DNA of 64,000 nucleotides from an uncultured Caldilinea sp. (lineage in GTDB: Bacteria > Chloroflexota > Anaerolineae > Caldilineales > Caldilineaceae): assembly GCF_937128415.1 (NCBI RefSeq), contig NZ_CAKZMJ010000096.1:85591-149590 (forward strand). The letters run 5' to 3'. How positions within the stretch are numbered: the first letter of the stretch is position 1; the number at the start of each line of letters is the position of its first letter. Of the stretch, positions 1 to 24,998 are shown piece by piece. The notes beneath the pieces are model-generated. The model did not search any database, was not told the origin of the DNA, and saw only the letters and a list, made by a program, of their open reading frames with translations. A program made the translations under genes and the position numbers.

Positions 1-232
1 CGCGGTCGTAGAGGACGAAAGACGAAGGCGCGCTCGCCAGCGCGCGGTCGATGACATCGGCTGGGAAGAGGATGCGACCGGCGGGCGTGGCGGGCAACCC
101 GGCTTCGAGCAGGCGGTTGCGCAGCGCAGGCCCGCGAATCTCCATGCCGACCTCGGCGAGGATGGTGCGCGCTTCGTCGATGATGCGGTCGATCAACGCC
201 GGTTCAGCCACATCAAGTCGAGGACGCAGCAT
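1..232 (-). CDS. MttB-family (trimethylamine/betaine methyltransferase-like) protein, N-terminal fragment
   Basis: The reading frame starts with ATG at 232 and runs off the left edge, giving 77 residues. It begins MLRPRLDVAEPALIDRII and has the N-terminal pattern of the MttB superfamily: 'ARTILAEVGMEI', 'RNRLLEAG' and 'LFPADVIDRALASAPSSF'. Family members transfer methyl groups from quaternary or tertiary amines to a corrinoid protein. The true MttB clade reads through an in-frame UAG as pyrrolysine, while most homologues are non-Pyl betaine-type enzymes; that part of the gene is outside the window. A GGGGGTGAG ribosome site lies 3-4 nt before the ATG. It is the last visible gene of a minus-strand run (carA, MNT, HEPN). 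The substrate cannot be told. Confidence 0.75.
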   Translation of the reverse strand, partial: MLRPRLDVAEPALIDRIIDEARTILAEVGMEIRGPALRNRLLEAGLPATPAGRILFPADVIDRALASAPSSFVLYDR

Positions 233-352
233 GATCTCACCCCCTGGCGTGCAGCCATTTCAATCTTTTGCATTCGTCTTCCTGGAAGCTCGGCGCCATC
301 TGGAAGAAGGCGGTGCGCATGATTCGCCCAAATGTGAGTCAGGCGATTTTGT

Positions 353-760
353 TCAACCTGCTTCGAGCAAGTTTTTCACAGCGACGGCTTCCTGCGCCAA
401 CGCAACGGCGCCTTGCGCGGCGTCGTTGGTGAAGACCTCGGCAGGGATGCCGCCGGGCAGCCCGTTTGGATAGCGCGTGGGAATATAATAGCTGTCCGGC
501 AAGCTCCAACGCAGCGCCTTTTCTGCAAAGGCAGGCTCATAGTGAGCGGCAGCGGCGCAAAGGCGCTCCACCGAATGTCCAAGCACAATCTCTTCACCCT
601 GCGCATACAGGAAGGCTTTGAGCGCCTTCTCCGCCACCTGTTGGGAGAGAAAGCAGGCCAGATGCCAGGCGCCTTCACGCGCGAGATGATCGGCCCAGCG
701 TAAGTCCACTGCAGCCTGGGCGAGCCATCGCTCAGCCTCCCGCCGCCCGCTCTCTCTCAT
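353..760 (-). CDS. HEPN-domain protein (HepT-like partner of the MNT gene)
   Basis: A 135-residue all-helical protein starting at ATG 760 (MRESGRREAERWLAQA). It carries the HEPN family pattern 'QVAEKALKAFLYAQGEE', then 'GHSVERL' and 'YYIPTRYPNG'. HEPN proteins next to MNT nucleotidyltransferases are usually the RNase toxin half of a type VII toxin-antitoxin pair. Its start overlaps the MNT gene by 29 bp, which implies translational coupling. The canonical R-x4-6-H RNase motif is not evident: R97 is followed by YPNGLP with no histidine in range. This sub-family may therefore be non-nucleolytic, or a housekeeping or antitoxin-like pair. A longer frame to 850 exists but overlaps the MNT gene throughout its extra length and lacks family similarity there. 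Confidence 0.8.
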   Translation of the reverse strand: MRESGRREAERWLAQAAVDLRWADHLAREGAWHLACFLSQQVAEKALKAFLYAQGEEIVLGHSVERLCAAAAHYEPAFAEKALRWSLPDSYYIPTRYPNGLPGGIPAEVFTNDAAQGAVALAQEAVAVKNLLEAG

Positions 761-1100
761 AAAGCACCTGTCCGGTCGCCAAAATCTGTCGCAGAAACCC
801 TCGGTCCTGCATCTGTGTGAACTCTTCCGGCGTGTAGACCAACAGATCAAGGTCTACGCCGACGTTCAAATCTCGCCGCAGTCTGGCCATCCTCGTCAGA
901 AAATCCTCTGAAGACTCCATCACCACCAGCAGGTCGAGGTCGGTGAAGAGGTCCTTGCGTCCCGCCGCGTAGGAACCGAAGAGGATCACGCGCTCCACTT
1001 CCGGCATTCGGCGCAACTGCGTCAGAATGCGCTGCAGCGCCTCCTGCAAGGCTGCAGCATAGGCGGCGCGGCGGGCGGCGAGGTCTCCAGGCTGCGTCAT
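732..1100 (-). CDS. MNT-type nucleotidyltransferase (MntA-like)
   Basis: A 122-residue minimal nucleotidyltransferase of the DNA polymerase beta fold. The active-site signature is complete: GSYAAG at residues 42-47, the metal-binding pair D54 and D56 in 'TDLDLLVV', and a third acidic residue (D85 in 'VDLDLLVY'). In HEPN/MNT systems the MNT protein AMPylates and neutralises the HEPN partner, so this is the likely antitoxin. It lies 14 bp after carA on the same strand and overlaps the HEPN gene. The chemistry is known for the family; action on this particular HEPN protein is inferred. Confidence 0.82.
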   Translation of the reverse strand: MTQPGDLAARRAAYAAALQEALQRILTQLRRMPEVERVILFGSYAAGRKDLFTDLDLLVVMESSEDFLTRMARLRRDLNVGVDLDLLVYTPEEFTQMQDRGFLRQILATGQVLYERERAAGG

Positions 1101-1114
1101 GATTTGGAAAGCGT

Positions 1115-2287
<1,173 letters not shown>

Positions 2288-2491
2288 GTGTTTTTCGCCC
2301 TCTTCAAACTGCCTTCAATTCTTCGATTCGTCTCAAAACAATCTCGAGCACCGTGCATCCGCCTCCCATGCGGCGGACGCCCTCTTATTTTATAGTGAAG
2401 CGCAACAAAGATGAAAGCCTACACAAAGCCTCGCAGAGTTTTCCGCTTGACAAAAAACACAAGGTCGCAAGCGCCAAGAACATCCAGATCG

Positions 2492-2505
2492 AATATGCAC
2501 ATATT
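2492..2505. promoter_or_regulatory. Operator-like palindrome upstream of sugar operon
   Basis: Perfect inverted repeat AATATG-CA-CATATT. A related element TTGTGCAAATATT lies at 2593-2605, just downstream of the transcription start, about 100 bp away centre to centre. GTGCAAAA at 2525-2532 is a partial third copy. Such paired sites fit repression by looping, as known for SorC/DeoR-type regulators. The SorC-family gene of this locus (8958-9944) is the natural candidate. Binding is inferred. Confidence 0.4.
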
Positions 2506-2537
2506 TTCTAGATCAGGAAAAAACGTGCAAAAACATC

Positions 2538-2566
2538 TTGACAACGGCTGCAAATCTTGCTAACAT
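2538..2566 (+). promoter_or_regulatory. Sigma-70-type promoter of the sugar operon
   Basis: TTGACA at 2538-2543, a 17-bp spacer, then TAACAT at 2561-2566. Predicted start of transcription is near 2573, giving a leader of about 63 nt before the binding-protein ATG. Confidence 0.7.
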
Positions 2567-2620
2567 GAACAAGTGTCCAGCATTGAGAACAATTGTGCAA
2601 ATATTCCGTTGTTTAGCAAG

Positions 2621-4060
<1,440 letters not shown>

Positions 4061-4072
4061 GGGAAACGATGT

Positions 4073-4639
<567 letters not shown>

Positions 4640-4647
4640 GCGAACCC

Positions 4648-7285
<2,638 letters not shown>

Positions 7286-7318
7286 TGCGCACCAGGGCCG
7301 CCAGTGGCGCGACGGCGT

Positions 7319-8875
<1,557 letters not shown>

Positions 8876-8957
8876 TGTGCAGTCACCATAGAATTAGGTT
8901 TGACCTGACAGCGGGGCGATCGACAGGCCCCCTAGCTTTTTACACGAATGCAAAAGC

Positions 8958-9944
<987 letters not shown>

Positions 9945-9954
9945 GTCCGGCGCT

Positions 9955-10668
9955 TCACGCCGTCGCCGACTGAGTCAAGAGCACAGGCTGCATTTCCTCC
10001 TCGTGCACGCCGCCCTGTTCATCCTTCCATAGCCGCCATCCGCGCGCCGCCGGTCGCGAGGCCACCACCTGATGCAACGCCCCGTCGATGAAATGGAACG
10101 CTGCTCCGTCGTCCGCCGCGTAGCCAGGTTGGATGCGTCCTTCCGCCAACAGGCGATGAAAGGCCGGACGCCGCGTCGCTTCGCCGTCGTAATGTGGGCA
10201 GAAGCTGCCAGGCAAAAAGCCCAGGCAGGCCATCACATCCGGCTGCGGGGCGATGGAGTCGGTGACCCCCTGCTCGAACCAGCAGTTGGCGCCGGCGCTG
10301 ACGCCCGCAAGCACGATCCCCTGTGCATACGCCTCGCGCAGGATGGAAGGCAATCCCCACGCCTCCCACAGCGCCAACATGCTCTTCGTATTGCCGCCGC
10401 CGACGTAGATGATGTCCTGGGCCAGCAGCACGCCCCTCGCATCTTCCGGCGGCGCAGCGAAGAGCGAAAGATGCGTCGGGCGGCAACCCAATCGGCTGAA
10501 CGCCCGGTAAAAGTTGAGCGTATATTCCAAACTCTCGCCGCTGGCCTGCGCCAGAAAACACACCTTCGGCGTCGCCTTCCCACACTGGCGAATCACGTAC
10601 TCGTCAAGCGCCGGGTTCTCCGGCTCCATAGAGAAGCCGCCGCCGCCCATGGCGATGATCTGTCGCAT
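9955..10668 (-). CDS. Peptidase E / type 1 glutamine amidotransferase-like (S51 family)
   Basis: 237 residues. 'IIYVGGGNTKSMLALW' (87-102) and the nucleophile elbow 'AGVSAGANCWF' with S124 are the S51 hallmarks, and H159 in 'CPHYDGE' fits the catalytic histidine. Characterised enzymes (PepE) cleave Asp-X dipeptides; cyanophycinases are relatives. I chose ATG 10668 because AAGGTGG precedes it by 5 nt. A GTG three codons upstream (10677) is the alternative. It converges on the SorC gene and appears monocistronic. Confidence 0.88.
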   Translation of the reverse strand: MRQIIAMGGGGFSMEPENPALDEYVIRQCGKATPKVCFLAQASGESLEYTLNFYRAFSRLGCRPTHLSLFAAPPEDARGVLLAQDIIYVGGGNTKSMLALWEAWGLPSILREAYAQGIVLAGVSAGANCWFEQGVTDSIAPQPDVMACLGFLPGSFCPHYDGEATRRPAFHRLLAEGRIQPGYAADDGAAFHFIDGALHQVVASRPAARGWRLWKDEQGGVHEEEMQPVLLTQSATA

Positions 10669-10776
10669 CGTTTCCACCTTCCGTTGTTGAATCTCTCGAT
10701 AAGCATATCATAATCGAGCGCGTGGATGGAGCCGCGCCCCCAACAGTCGCAAGCAATCCAGAATCACGCGCATAGT

Positions 10777-10805
10777 TTGACGCAACCCACTCCATGCAGT
10801 AGGAT
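10777..10805 (+). promoter_or_regulatory. Promoter upstream of sufE operon
   Basis: TTGACG (10777-10782), 17-bp spacer, TAGGAT (10800-10805). It points at sufE about 90 bp downstream. Overlapping AGTTTGA...TCAAACT arms form an inverted repeat around it, a possible regulator site. Confidence 0.5.
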
Positions 10806-10896
10806 CAAACTGTTTCGCAAACGCATCGCAGGGAGAATGGATGCAGCGCCCGCCGCGACCTGATGCGAGGCGCTCTCATTTCAGAGTGGAGAAACC

Positions 10897-11352
10897 ATGA
10901 CGACAGAGACCACCCTTCAAGATAAGATCGAGCTGTGTCCTCCAGCGCTGCAGGCGATCATCGAAGAATTCCGTGAAGCGTCTCCGCGCGACCGCATGGA
11001 ATATCTGCTGGAGTACGCCATGAACCTGCCGCCGTTGCCCGAACGCTATGTGGCGCAGCGCGACAGCATGGAGCAGGTGCACGAATGCCAGACGCCGGTC
11101 TTCCTCGCCACCGAAATCGACGGAGACGGCGTGCACTTTTATCTGGACATCCCGCCGGAGTCGCCGACGGTGCGCGGCTATGCTGCGATTCTGGCGGAAG
11201 GGTTGAACGGCGCCAGGCCGGAGGAGGTGCTGGCGACTCCGGAAGACGTCTACATGCTCTTGGGGCTGCATGAAGTGATCACGCCGCAGCGCGTGCGCGG
11301 TTTGCACGCCCTGTTGCTCTACATGAAAAAACAGGTGAAAAATCGCCTATGA
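10897..11352 (+). CDS. sufE: SufE-family Fe-S cluster assembly sulfur acceptor
   Basis: 151 residues, the normal SufE size. The sulfur-accepting cysteine is C64 in 'QVHECQTPVFL', matching the V-x-G-C-Q-S context of SufE, and 'GLHEVITPQRVRGLHALL' is typical of the C-end. SufE takes persulfide from the cysteine desulfurase SufS and passes it to the SufBCD scaffold. No suf genes are adjacent. The stop overlaps the next gene's start (ATGA), so it is coupled to a zinc-ribbon protein of unknown role. Confidence 0.9.
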   Translation: MTTETTLQDKIELCPPALQAIIEEFREASPRDRMEYLLEYAMNLPPLPERYVAQRDSMEQVHECQTPVFLATEIDGDGVHFYLDIPPESPTVRGYAAILAEGLNGARPEEVLATPEDVYMLLGLHEVITPQRVRGLHALLLYMKKQVKNRL

Positions 11353-11933
11353 CTTCCAGGTCTTCTTTTGTGCGGTGCCCCTATTGTCGGCGCAAATTGG
11401 ATCGAGAACCGAAACGAAAGACCAGTTGCCCTCATTGCGGGCAGCCCATCTACGTGCGCGGCGGGAAACTGGTGCGTGAAGACCAGCTTGCGGAGGCCAA
11501 GACGAAACCAAATTCAAGAAAGCCAACTTCCGGGGGCAGCGTCGTTGCATCGACCAGCGCTAAAAAGCCGGCGCACCCGAAGCCAAAGCTTCAAGGACAG
11601 CTCGCCGCCGACATGAAGAAGCGCAAGGAAACCTACAGCCAGAAAGACCTGATGGCCGGACTTCAACTGCTGTTGCAAATTGCGGGCGTCCTGATCGCAG
11701 GGGGCGGACTGGGCAAGATGCTCTCGAGCTTCCTCGGAGGAGACAACAGCGCGGTGCGCAGCGAAGCAGGCGTCGCCGGCATGTTGGAAGGCGTTGATGT
11801 CAATCAGCTGCTCCAGTCCGTCTCCGAGGCGTACACCTCGCTCAATGAAGAAGAGCAATTCCAGATGCGCGCAGTGGCGACCTGGCTTCAAAACGGATTC
11901 CAGCTGCCGGCGGAGCGCAGAGCAGAAGCATAG
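11349..11933 (+). CDS. Zinc-ribbon, single-helix membrane protein of unknown function
   Basis: 194 residues. The N-end has a CPYC...CPHC ribbon (C10, C13, C27, C30) that should bind one zinc. A basic, low-complexity Lys/Pro/Ser region (about 46-95) follows. Then comes a hydrophobic Gly-rich helix (101-120, 'LMAGLQLLLQIAGVLIAGGG') and an acidic C-terminal helical part. I do not recognise a named family. Translational coupling to sufE and a 9-bp gap before the phosphorylase gene place it firmly in the operon. A zinc-ribbon protein tethered to the membrane could act as an adaptor; this is inference only. Confidence 0.75.
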   Translation: MTSRSSFVRCPYCRRKLDREPKRKTSCPHCGQPIYVRGGKLVREDQLAEAKTKPNSRKPTSGGSVVASTSAKKPAHPKPKLQGQLAADMKKRKETYSQKDLMAGLQLLLQIAGVLIAGGGLGKMLSSFLGGDNSAVRSEAGVAGMLEGVDVNQLLQSVSEAYTSLNEEEQFQMRAVATWLQNGFQLPAERRAEA

Positions 11934-11942
11934 GGAGCGAAC

Positions 11943-13253
<1,311 letters not shown>

Positions 13254-13263
13254 GCAGGGAGGG

Positions 13264-13295
13264 TGCGTGTTGCGTGTTCCGTTACGCAACACGCA
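13264..13295. repeat. Inverted repeat of the GTGTTGCG family between convergent genes
   Basis: Arms TGCGTGTTGCGT (13264-13275) and ACGCAACACGCA (13284-13295) around an 8-nt loop. It lies between the convergent ends of the phosphorylase and glycosyltransferase genes and could fold in transcripts from both sides. No T-run follows. The same core occurs at 19010-19092. Confidence 0.8.
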
Positions 13296-13302
13296 ACACA
13301 TT

Positions 13303-14520
13303 CTACCAATCCGTGTTTTTGCGCTCCTCCACCACGCGCTGGTAGAGGAGCGCCGTCTGTCTGGCGATGTTGTCCCAGCTATAGCGCTCCTCCACTTCGC
13401 GCAGGGCGCGGCGACGCCGTTCGGCGGCGGCCTCCGGCTCGGTGAAGAGTTTGTTCACCGCCCAGGCGATGCTCAGCGGATCGTTGGGATAGACGGTGAG
13501 GCCGGTCTCCAGATGGCGCACCACTTCCGCCAGGCCGCCGACGCTCGAGGCAATCACGTTCGTTCCGGCCGCCATCGCCTCCAACGCCACAATGCCAAAA
13601 GGCTCATACAGGCTGGGGAAAATGGCGGCGTCCACAATGCCGTAGAGGCAATCGCGCTCTTCGTCGCTGACGTAGCCCAAAAAGCTGATCGCCCGCTCCA
13701 CCCCTAACTCATAGGCCAGAGGCCAATACTTTTCACTGTTCTTGCCGGCCACCAGAAGCCGGGTGTTCGGATGTTCGGCCAGGATGCGCGGCATCGCCCG
13801 AATCAACACATGGAGTCCCTTTTCGTAGACGATGCGCCCCACGAAGAGCAACAACCGCTCGTCATTCGGGGCGTAGCGCTGACGCAGCAGCGCCCGCCGC
13901 TCTTCCGAACAGCGCATCACAGCCTCGATGTTGATGCCGTTGGGGATGATGATCGTCTTGTCCTCCGGGATGCCGAAATAATGCTGCAACTCGTTGCGCA
14001 TGAACTGACTGCAGGCGATAATGCTCCAAGCCTCGAAGCAGCACTGCCACTCCATGCGGTCGATCTGCGAGCTGGTTTCACTGGGGATGTGTCCTTGATG
14101 GCGCCCTCGCTCGGTGGCGTGCATCGTGGTGATCAGCGGAACTTTCCATCGATGTTTCAATGCGATGCCGGCCTTAGCGACCAACCAGTCATGAATATGG
14201 ATGAGGTCATAGGGCTGCCGTTGCGCAAGCTCTTCTGCGCGCTCCACCAGGTGCTGATTGTTCTGAATTACGCTGTTGTAGTGATCGACCGGGTCGATCG
14301 GCGGAGCGTCCACCCGATAAATGCGCAGAAATTCGTTGACCTGCTCCTCCTGCGGCCCGCCGCTGTAGCGCGTCGTGAGGACATCGACGGAGACGCGATC
14401 TTCGTCCTCTGCGCCGTCGATCCTTTGGCCGCTCAGGAAAGGCGTCAATTCGGCGACATGTTTGCCCATGCCGCCCACAACGTAGGGAGGATACTCCCAG
14501 GAGATTAAAAGAACATGCAT
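13303..14520 (-). CDS. GT4-family glycosyltransferase (glycogen-synthase-like)
   Basis: 405 residues, two Rossmann (GT-B) domains. The N-end 'ISWEYPPYVVGGMGKHV' (6-22) is the acceptor/nucleotide loop typical of glycogen-synthase-like GT4 proteins. 'FVGRIVYEKGLHVLI' starts the C-terminal domain. The EX7E element is 'EPFGIVALE' (donor site). It transfers a sugar from a nucleotide-sugar donor; whether the product is glycogen, lipid-linked or other is not clear. It is the last gene of the long minus-strand run after the orphan binding lipoprotein. Confidence 0.9.
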   Translation of the reverse strand: MHVLLISWEYPPYVVGGMGKHVAELTPFLSGQRIDGAEDEDRVSVDVLTTRYSGGPQEEQVNEFLRIYRVDAPPIDPVDHYNSVIQNNQHLVERAEELAQRQPYDLIHIHDWLVAKAGIALKHRWKVPLITTMHATERGRHQGHIPSETSSQIDRMEWQCCFEAWSIIACSQFMRNELQHYFGIPEDKTIIIPNGINIEAVMRCSEERRALLRQRYAPNDERLLLFVGRIVYEKGLHVLIRAMPRILAEHPNTRLLVAGKNSEKYWPLAYELGVERAISFLGYVSDEERDCLYGIVDAAIFPSLYEPFGIVALEAMAAGTNVIASSVGGLAEVVRHLETGLTVYPNDPLSIAWAVNKLFTEPEAAAERRRRALREVEERYSWDNIARQTALLYQRVVEERKNTDW

Positions 14521-14535
14521 AATGCCACACCGCCT

Positions 14536-15510
14536 TTATTCATCCAGGGTGAAAGGACGACTCACCCCATTCTCCAGTACAAACATAGCAACACGCCAGG
14601 GTCGTGCAGGAACCGTCTCGGTTCGCATCGCAGCATCCAACGCCGCCCGTGTGGCTTCATAGGTCAAAAGAGCAGCAGGCGCCATCGGATCCCGACCCAT
14701 CACGCGATCAGTATAGTGGGAATTCGACCACGTCAACCAATACAATTTCCTGTCAGTTTCGAGCCGTTCCGTCAGCACCGGGTCGCCGCCGACCGGTCCC
14801 AGCCAGAATGGAGCGCCGGCGCCTGCCGAAGGCGTCGCATTCAAGAAAGCCGCAGCTTCATCTGCAGCGCCCAGCCAAAAAATTGCTTCATCCGGCCTGA
14901 GGGAAGCGACGTCATCGTGGAGGAAACGCGTGGGCAGACCCGCAATCGCCGACCCGCGCGCTTCATCCCAGGCGGGCCAACCGCTGGGGTCGCCGGCCAG
15001 CGCCAGCGAGGCGGCTCCCTGCCGCCGGACGGCCGCCCCCACCGCCGCAAGCAAGTCGTCCGCCCAGGCTATGGAATGAAGCGCAGAGGCAAAGCCGCCT
15101 TCCGGCTCCACTGCGTAGGGAACGAACCAGGGGACGCCGGCGTCGCTCAAGACGTCGGCGACGGCGGCGGTCAACGCGGGCGCAAGCGGCCCCACGATGG
15201 AGCGCACCTGAGGATCGACCAGCAGCTTCTGGGCAGCACGTCGTGCGCGTTCCGGGGTTGCGCTGTCATCGAGCGCCAAGGGCACAACTGCCATTTCGCG
15301 CGACGGCGTCTCGGCGATGGCCTGGCGCATCGCCGTCAAGGCCTCGTAACCGGTGCGGCGATACAGCCCCTCAAACGGAGCAATCAGCCCGATCTTGACG
15401 ACCGGCCGCACGTCCCGGCACGCCGCCGACAAAATGGCTATGGCGAAGAGCAGAAGGATCGCACTTCGCCATAGGATTTGCGTCAAAAAGGTGCGTCTAT
15501 CGGCGTCCAA
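14536..15510 (-). CDS. Orphan LivJ-type periplasmic-binding lipoprotein
   Basis: 324 residues from a TTG start, with AAAGGTG just upstream that lies over the mltG stop (7-nt gap), so translation is coupled to mltG. The signal peptide ends in SAAC (C31). The mature part is a type-I periplasmic-binding fold ('VVKIGLIAPFEGLYRRTGYEALTAMRQA' spans 37-64; 'VRSIVGPLAPALTAAVADVL'). No permease or ATPase is nearby. A role other than transport is possible: LpoA, a peptidoglycan synthase activator, has a related fold, and mltG is its immediate neighbour. That is inference. Confidence 0.8.
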   Translation of the reverse strand: MDADRRTFLTQILWRSAILLLFAIAILSAACRDVRPVVKIGLIAPFEGLYRRTGYEALTAMRQAIAETPSREMAVVPLALDDSATPERARRAAQKLLVDPQVRSIVGPLAPALTAAVADVLSDAGVPWFVPYAVEPEGGFASALHSIAWADDLLAAVGAAVRRQGAASLALAGDPSGWPAWDEARGSAIAGLPTRFLHDDVASLRPDEAIFWLGAADEAAAFLNATPSAGAGAPFWLGPVGGDPVLTERLETDRKLYWLTWSNSHYTDRVMGRDPMAPAALLTYEATRAALDAAMRTETVPARPWRVAMFVLENGVSRPFTLDE

Positions 15511-15517
15511 AACACCT

Positions 15518-16813
<1,296 letters not shown>

Positions 16814-16819
16814 ACGCCC

Positions 16820-17430
16820 TCAAATCTCAATGCGACCGTAGTCGATCCTGTTCTCGACGCCCGCCTGGGCTGCTTTATGGGCGTCCAGGTAACTCTGCAA
16901 GATGACGGCGGCTGCCACTGCGTCATCGGCGCTCTGGGGGCTTCGTCCTTTGCGCCGCCGGCCTTTGTCTCGCCCCCCTTTGAAGCGCGCCGGAAAGGCG
17001 ATCGTCGCCTCGTTCTCCGCTGTCGGTGAATGTGCAGCCAGTATCGACTGCGCTTCGTAGCTGCTCAGGCGCTCATCCCAGAAGAGAATGGGAGGCGCAG
17101 CGCCCAGAATTTGGCGCAACGCCTGCGCAAGCCGCTGCGCCCAACGACGCACCGATTTCGCCTGGGCGCCCTCGCTGCCGTCCATGTGGAGCGGCAGCCC
17201 GCAGATGATCGCCTGCGCCTCCTCCTGCTGCACCAGCCGGGCGAGGGCGGCGAAATCTTCTTCTCGGCTGCGGCGTCGGATCACGGTCAGCGGTCGCGCA
17301 GCCAGATGCAACGGGTCGCAGACGGCCACGCCGATGCGCGCCTGTCCGACGTCCAGGCTCATCAGCTTGCCGGCGGGCGCCTTCTGCTGATTCAATTTGT
17401 TCACCGCATCGGCGTCGGTTGGCATCATCG

Positions 17431-17434
<4 letters not shown>
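16820..17434 (-). CDS. ruvX: RuvX/YqgF family pre-16S rRNA nuclease
   Basis: 204 residues from ATG 17434, which overlaps the upstream stop (ATGA). RNase H-like fold with D28 in 'SLDVGQARIGVAV', 'GLPLHMDGSEG', E121 in 'WDERLSS' and D170/D171 in 'SADDAVAA'. The family matures the 16S rRNA 5' end. It is longer than the usual 140-150 because of an N-terminal extension of about 22 residues and a basic insert (about 152-167, 'KGGRDKGRRRKGRS') before the last catalytic aspartates. The insert may aid RNA binding. Confidence 0.88.
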
Positions 17435-19005
<1,571 letters not shown>

Positions 19006-19009
19006 AGTT

Positions 19010-19092
19010 GCATTCGTGTTGCGCAGTGCGTGATTCGTGTTGCGTGATTCGTGTTGCGTGAAATTACGATCTTGGAAGAAACACGCAACACG
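19010..19092. repeat. Cluster of GTGTTGCG direct and inverted repeats
   Basis: Contains TGATTCGTGTTGCG twice in tandem (19031-19044, 19045-19058), a third partial copy near 19012-19023, and the inverted core CACGCAACACG at 19082-19092. The last pairs with CGTGTTGCGTG at 19050-19060 (11 bp, 21-nt loop). It lies between alaS and the baseplate-J-like gene, so it is transcribed within the operon. The same core is at 13264-13295, and a looser copy is at 41465-41480. Confidence 0.75.
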
Positions 19093-19117
19093 GAACATGA
19101 ACCACGCCCTGCGCCTC

Positions 19118-21814
<2,697 letters not shown>

Positions 21815-21839
21815 AACCTCTATCCTGTGCATTCACCGG

Positions 21840-21880
<41 letters not shown>

Positions 21881-21912
21881 CAAGAGGGTGTCAAAAGATC
21901 GTGGAGATTGCG

Positions 21913-22683
<771 letters not shown>

Positions 22684-22686
22684 GCC

Positions 22687-23658
22687 TCACGCTTTGCGCA
22701 CGACCAACGCCACCCAGTCGCCTTCCTGTTTGCGGTCGATCAGGGTGCAGCCATGACGCCGCGCGGCTTCGACCACCATCTCCGCGCGTTCTTCGATAAT
22801 GCCGGCCAGAATCAATGCGCCGCCCGGCTTGAGCGGCTCGGCGAGCGGCGGGTAGCTGTATTCGCCGTCGAAGAGCTTAACGAGCACCTCGGCCAGGATG
22901 TTGGCGACGATCACATCGAAACGGTTGGCCATACCCTCCGGCACACTGCCTGCTTGAACGGTGACGCCCGGCGTTGCGTCGAGGGGGACGCCGTTGCGCA
23001 GGGCGTTTTCCCGGGCCACGTTCACTGCGATCGGGTCGATGTCGGTCGCTAGCACGGAGGCAGCGCCCAGCTTGTAAGCGGCGATGGCGAGCACGCCGCT
23101 GCCGGTGCCCAGGTCCAGCACGGCGTCGCCGGGGCGGACATGCTCCTCCAGCGCCGCAATGCACAACCGCGTGCTCGGGTGCAGGCCGGTGCCGAAGGCC
23201 ATGCCGGGGTCCAGCTCGATCACGATGTCCTCGGGCGCAGCCTCCACGGACTCCCAGCTGGGCTTCAACAGGATGCGTCCACCGACGCGCAGCGGCTTGT
23301 AGAAGCGCTTCCAGGCGTGCGCCCAATCTTCTTCATGGAGGGTGCGAATTTGCGGCTCCGGGATCGGATAGATGCGCGAGAGGAACCACAGACCCTCTTC
23401 GATCTGACGACGGATCTGTTCCCCGCGCGCACCGGGCTTGATGTACGTCTTGACGACGATGCGAAATTGCCCATCGATCGGTTCGCCGAAGTCGTCGTAG
23501 CCGGTGGTCTCGATCACGGCGCCGCCGCCGCTGGCTTCGCCTGCTTCGCTGTCGGCGTCGTAGTCGCCGCCGTTGAAACGATTAAACAGCTCGCTGACCG
23601 CTTCGGCGGCTTCGGCGTCGCATTCGACGGCGATTTCCAGGATAGCGCTGCCTGCCAT
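22687..23658 (-). CDS. prmA: Ribosomal protein L11 methyltransferase
   Basis: 323 residues. The N-terminal substrate domain is longer than usual by a Gly/Ala-rich insert (about 31-50). The methyltransferase domain has 'PGMAFGTGLHPST' (151-163) and the AdoMet loop 'VLDLGTGSGVLAIAAYKLGA' (180-199), plus 'VIVANILAEVL'. It trimethylates L11. The gene is 12 bp after dnaJ and 3 nt before rsmE. Confidence 0.95.
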   Translation of the reverse strand: MAGSAILEIAVECDAEAAEAVSELFNRFNGGDYDADSEAGEASGGGAVIETTGYDDFGEPIDGQFRIVVKTYIKPGARGEQIRRQIEEGLWFLSRIYPIPEPQIRTLHEEDWAHAWKRFYKPLRVGGRILLKPSWESVEAAPEDIVIELDPGMAFGTGLHPSTRLCIAALEEHVRPGDAVLDLGTGSGVLAIAAYKLGAASVLATDIDPIAVNVARENALRNGVPLDATPGVTVQAGSVPEGMANRFDVIVANILAEVLVKLFDGEYSYPPLAEPLKPGGALILAGIIEERAEMVVEAARRHGCTLIDRKQEGDWVALVVRKA

Positions 23659-23670
23659 ATCCGCCTCTTC

Positions 23671-24795
<1,125 letters not shown>

Positions 24796-24806
24796 AGTCG
24801 TTTAAA

Positions 24807-24998
24807 CTATTCCCAGTTGATAATCCACGCGCAAAGTCCGGCGAGCGCTACGGTGGCCCCGATCAAGGCAAGCCATTGCATCGGCTCAAAGCCGACGTGA
24901 CGGGCGCTAAAGTAGAGAATGACCACCATGCCGACCGCCAAAATCGCCCAGTTCGAGAGAACGGGATGTTCGAACCAGAACCGCTTTAATGCATTCAT
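24807..24998 (-). CDS. Small two-helix membrane protein
   Basis: 63 residues from ATG 24998 (MNALKRFWFEHPVLSNW). Two hydrophobic helices ('AILAVGMVVILYF' and 'WLALIGATVALAGLCAWII') flank a short loop. The start overlaps the coaE stop (ATGA), and it ends 11 bp before dnaJ. The function is unknown; the layout shows it is translated with coaE. A TTG start at 25025 would add nine basic residues but overlaps coaE more deeply. Confidence 0.75.
   Translation of the reverse strand: MNALKRFWFEHPVLSNWAILAVGMVVILYFSARHVGFEPMQWLALIGATVALAGLCAWIINWE

Noticed and set aside
2447..2475. Second promoter with TTGACA at 2447
   Set aside because: No acceptable -10 at 16-18 bp spacing.
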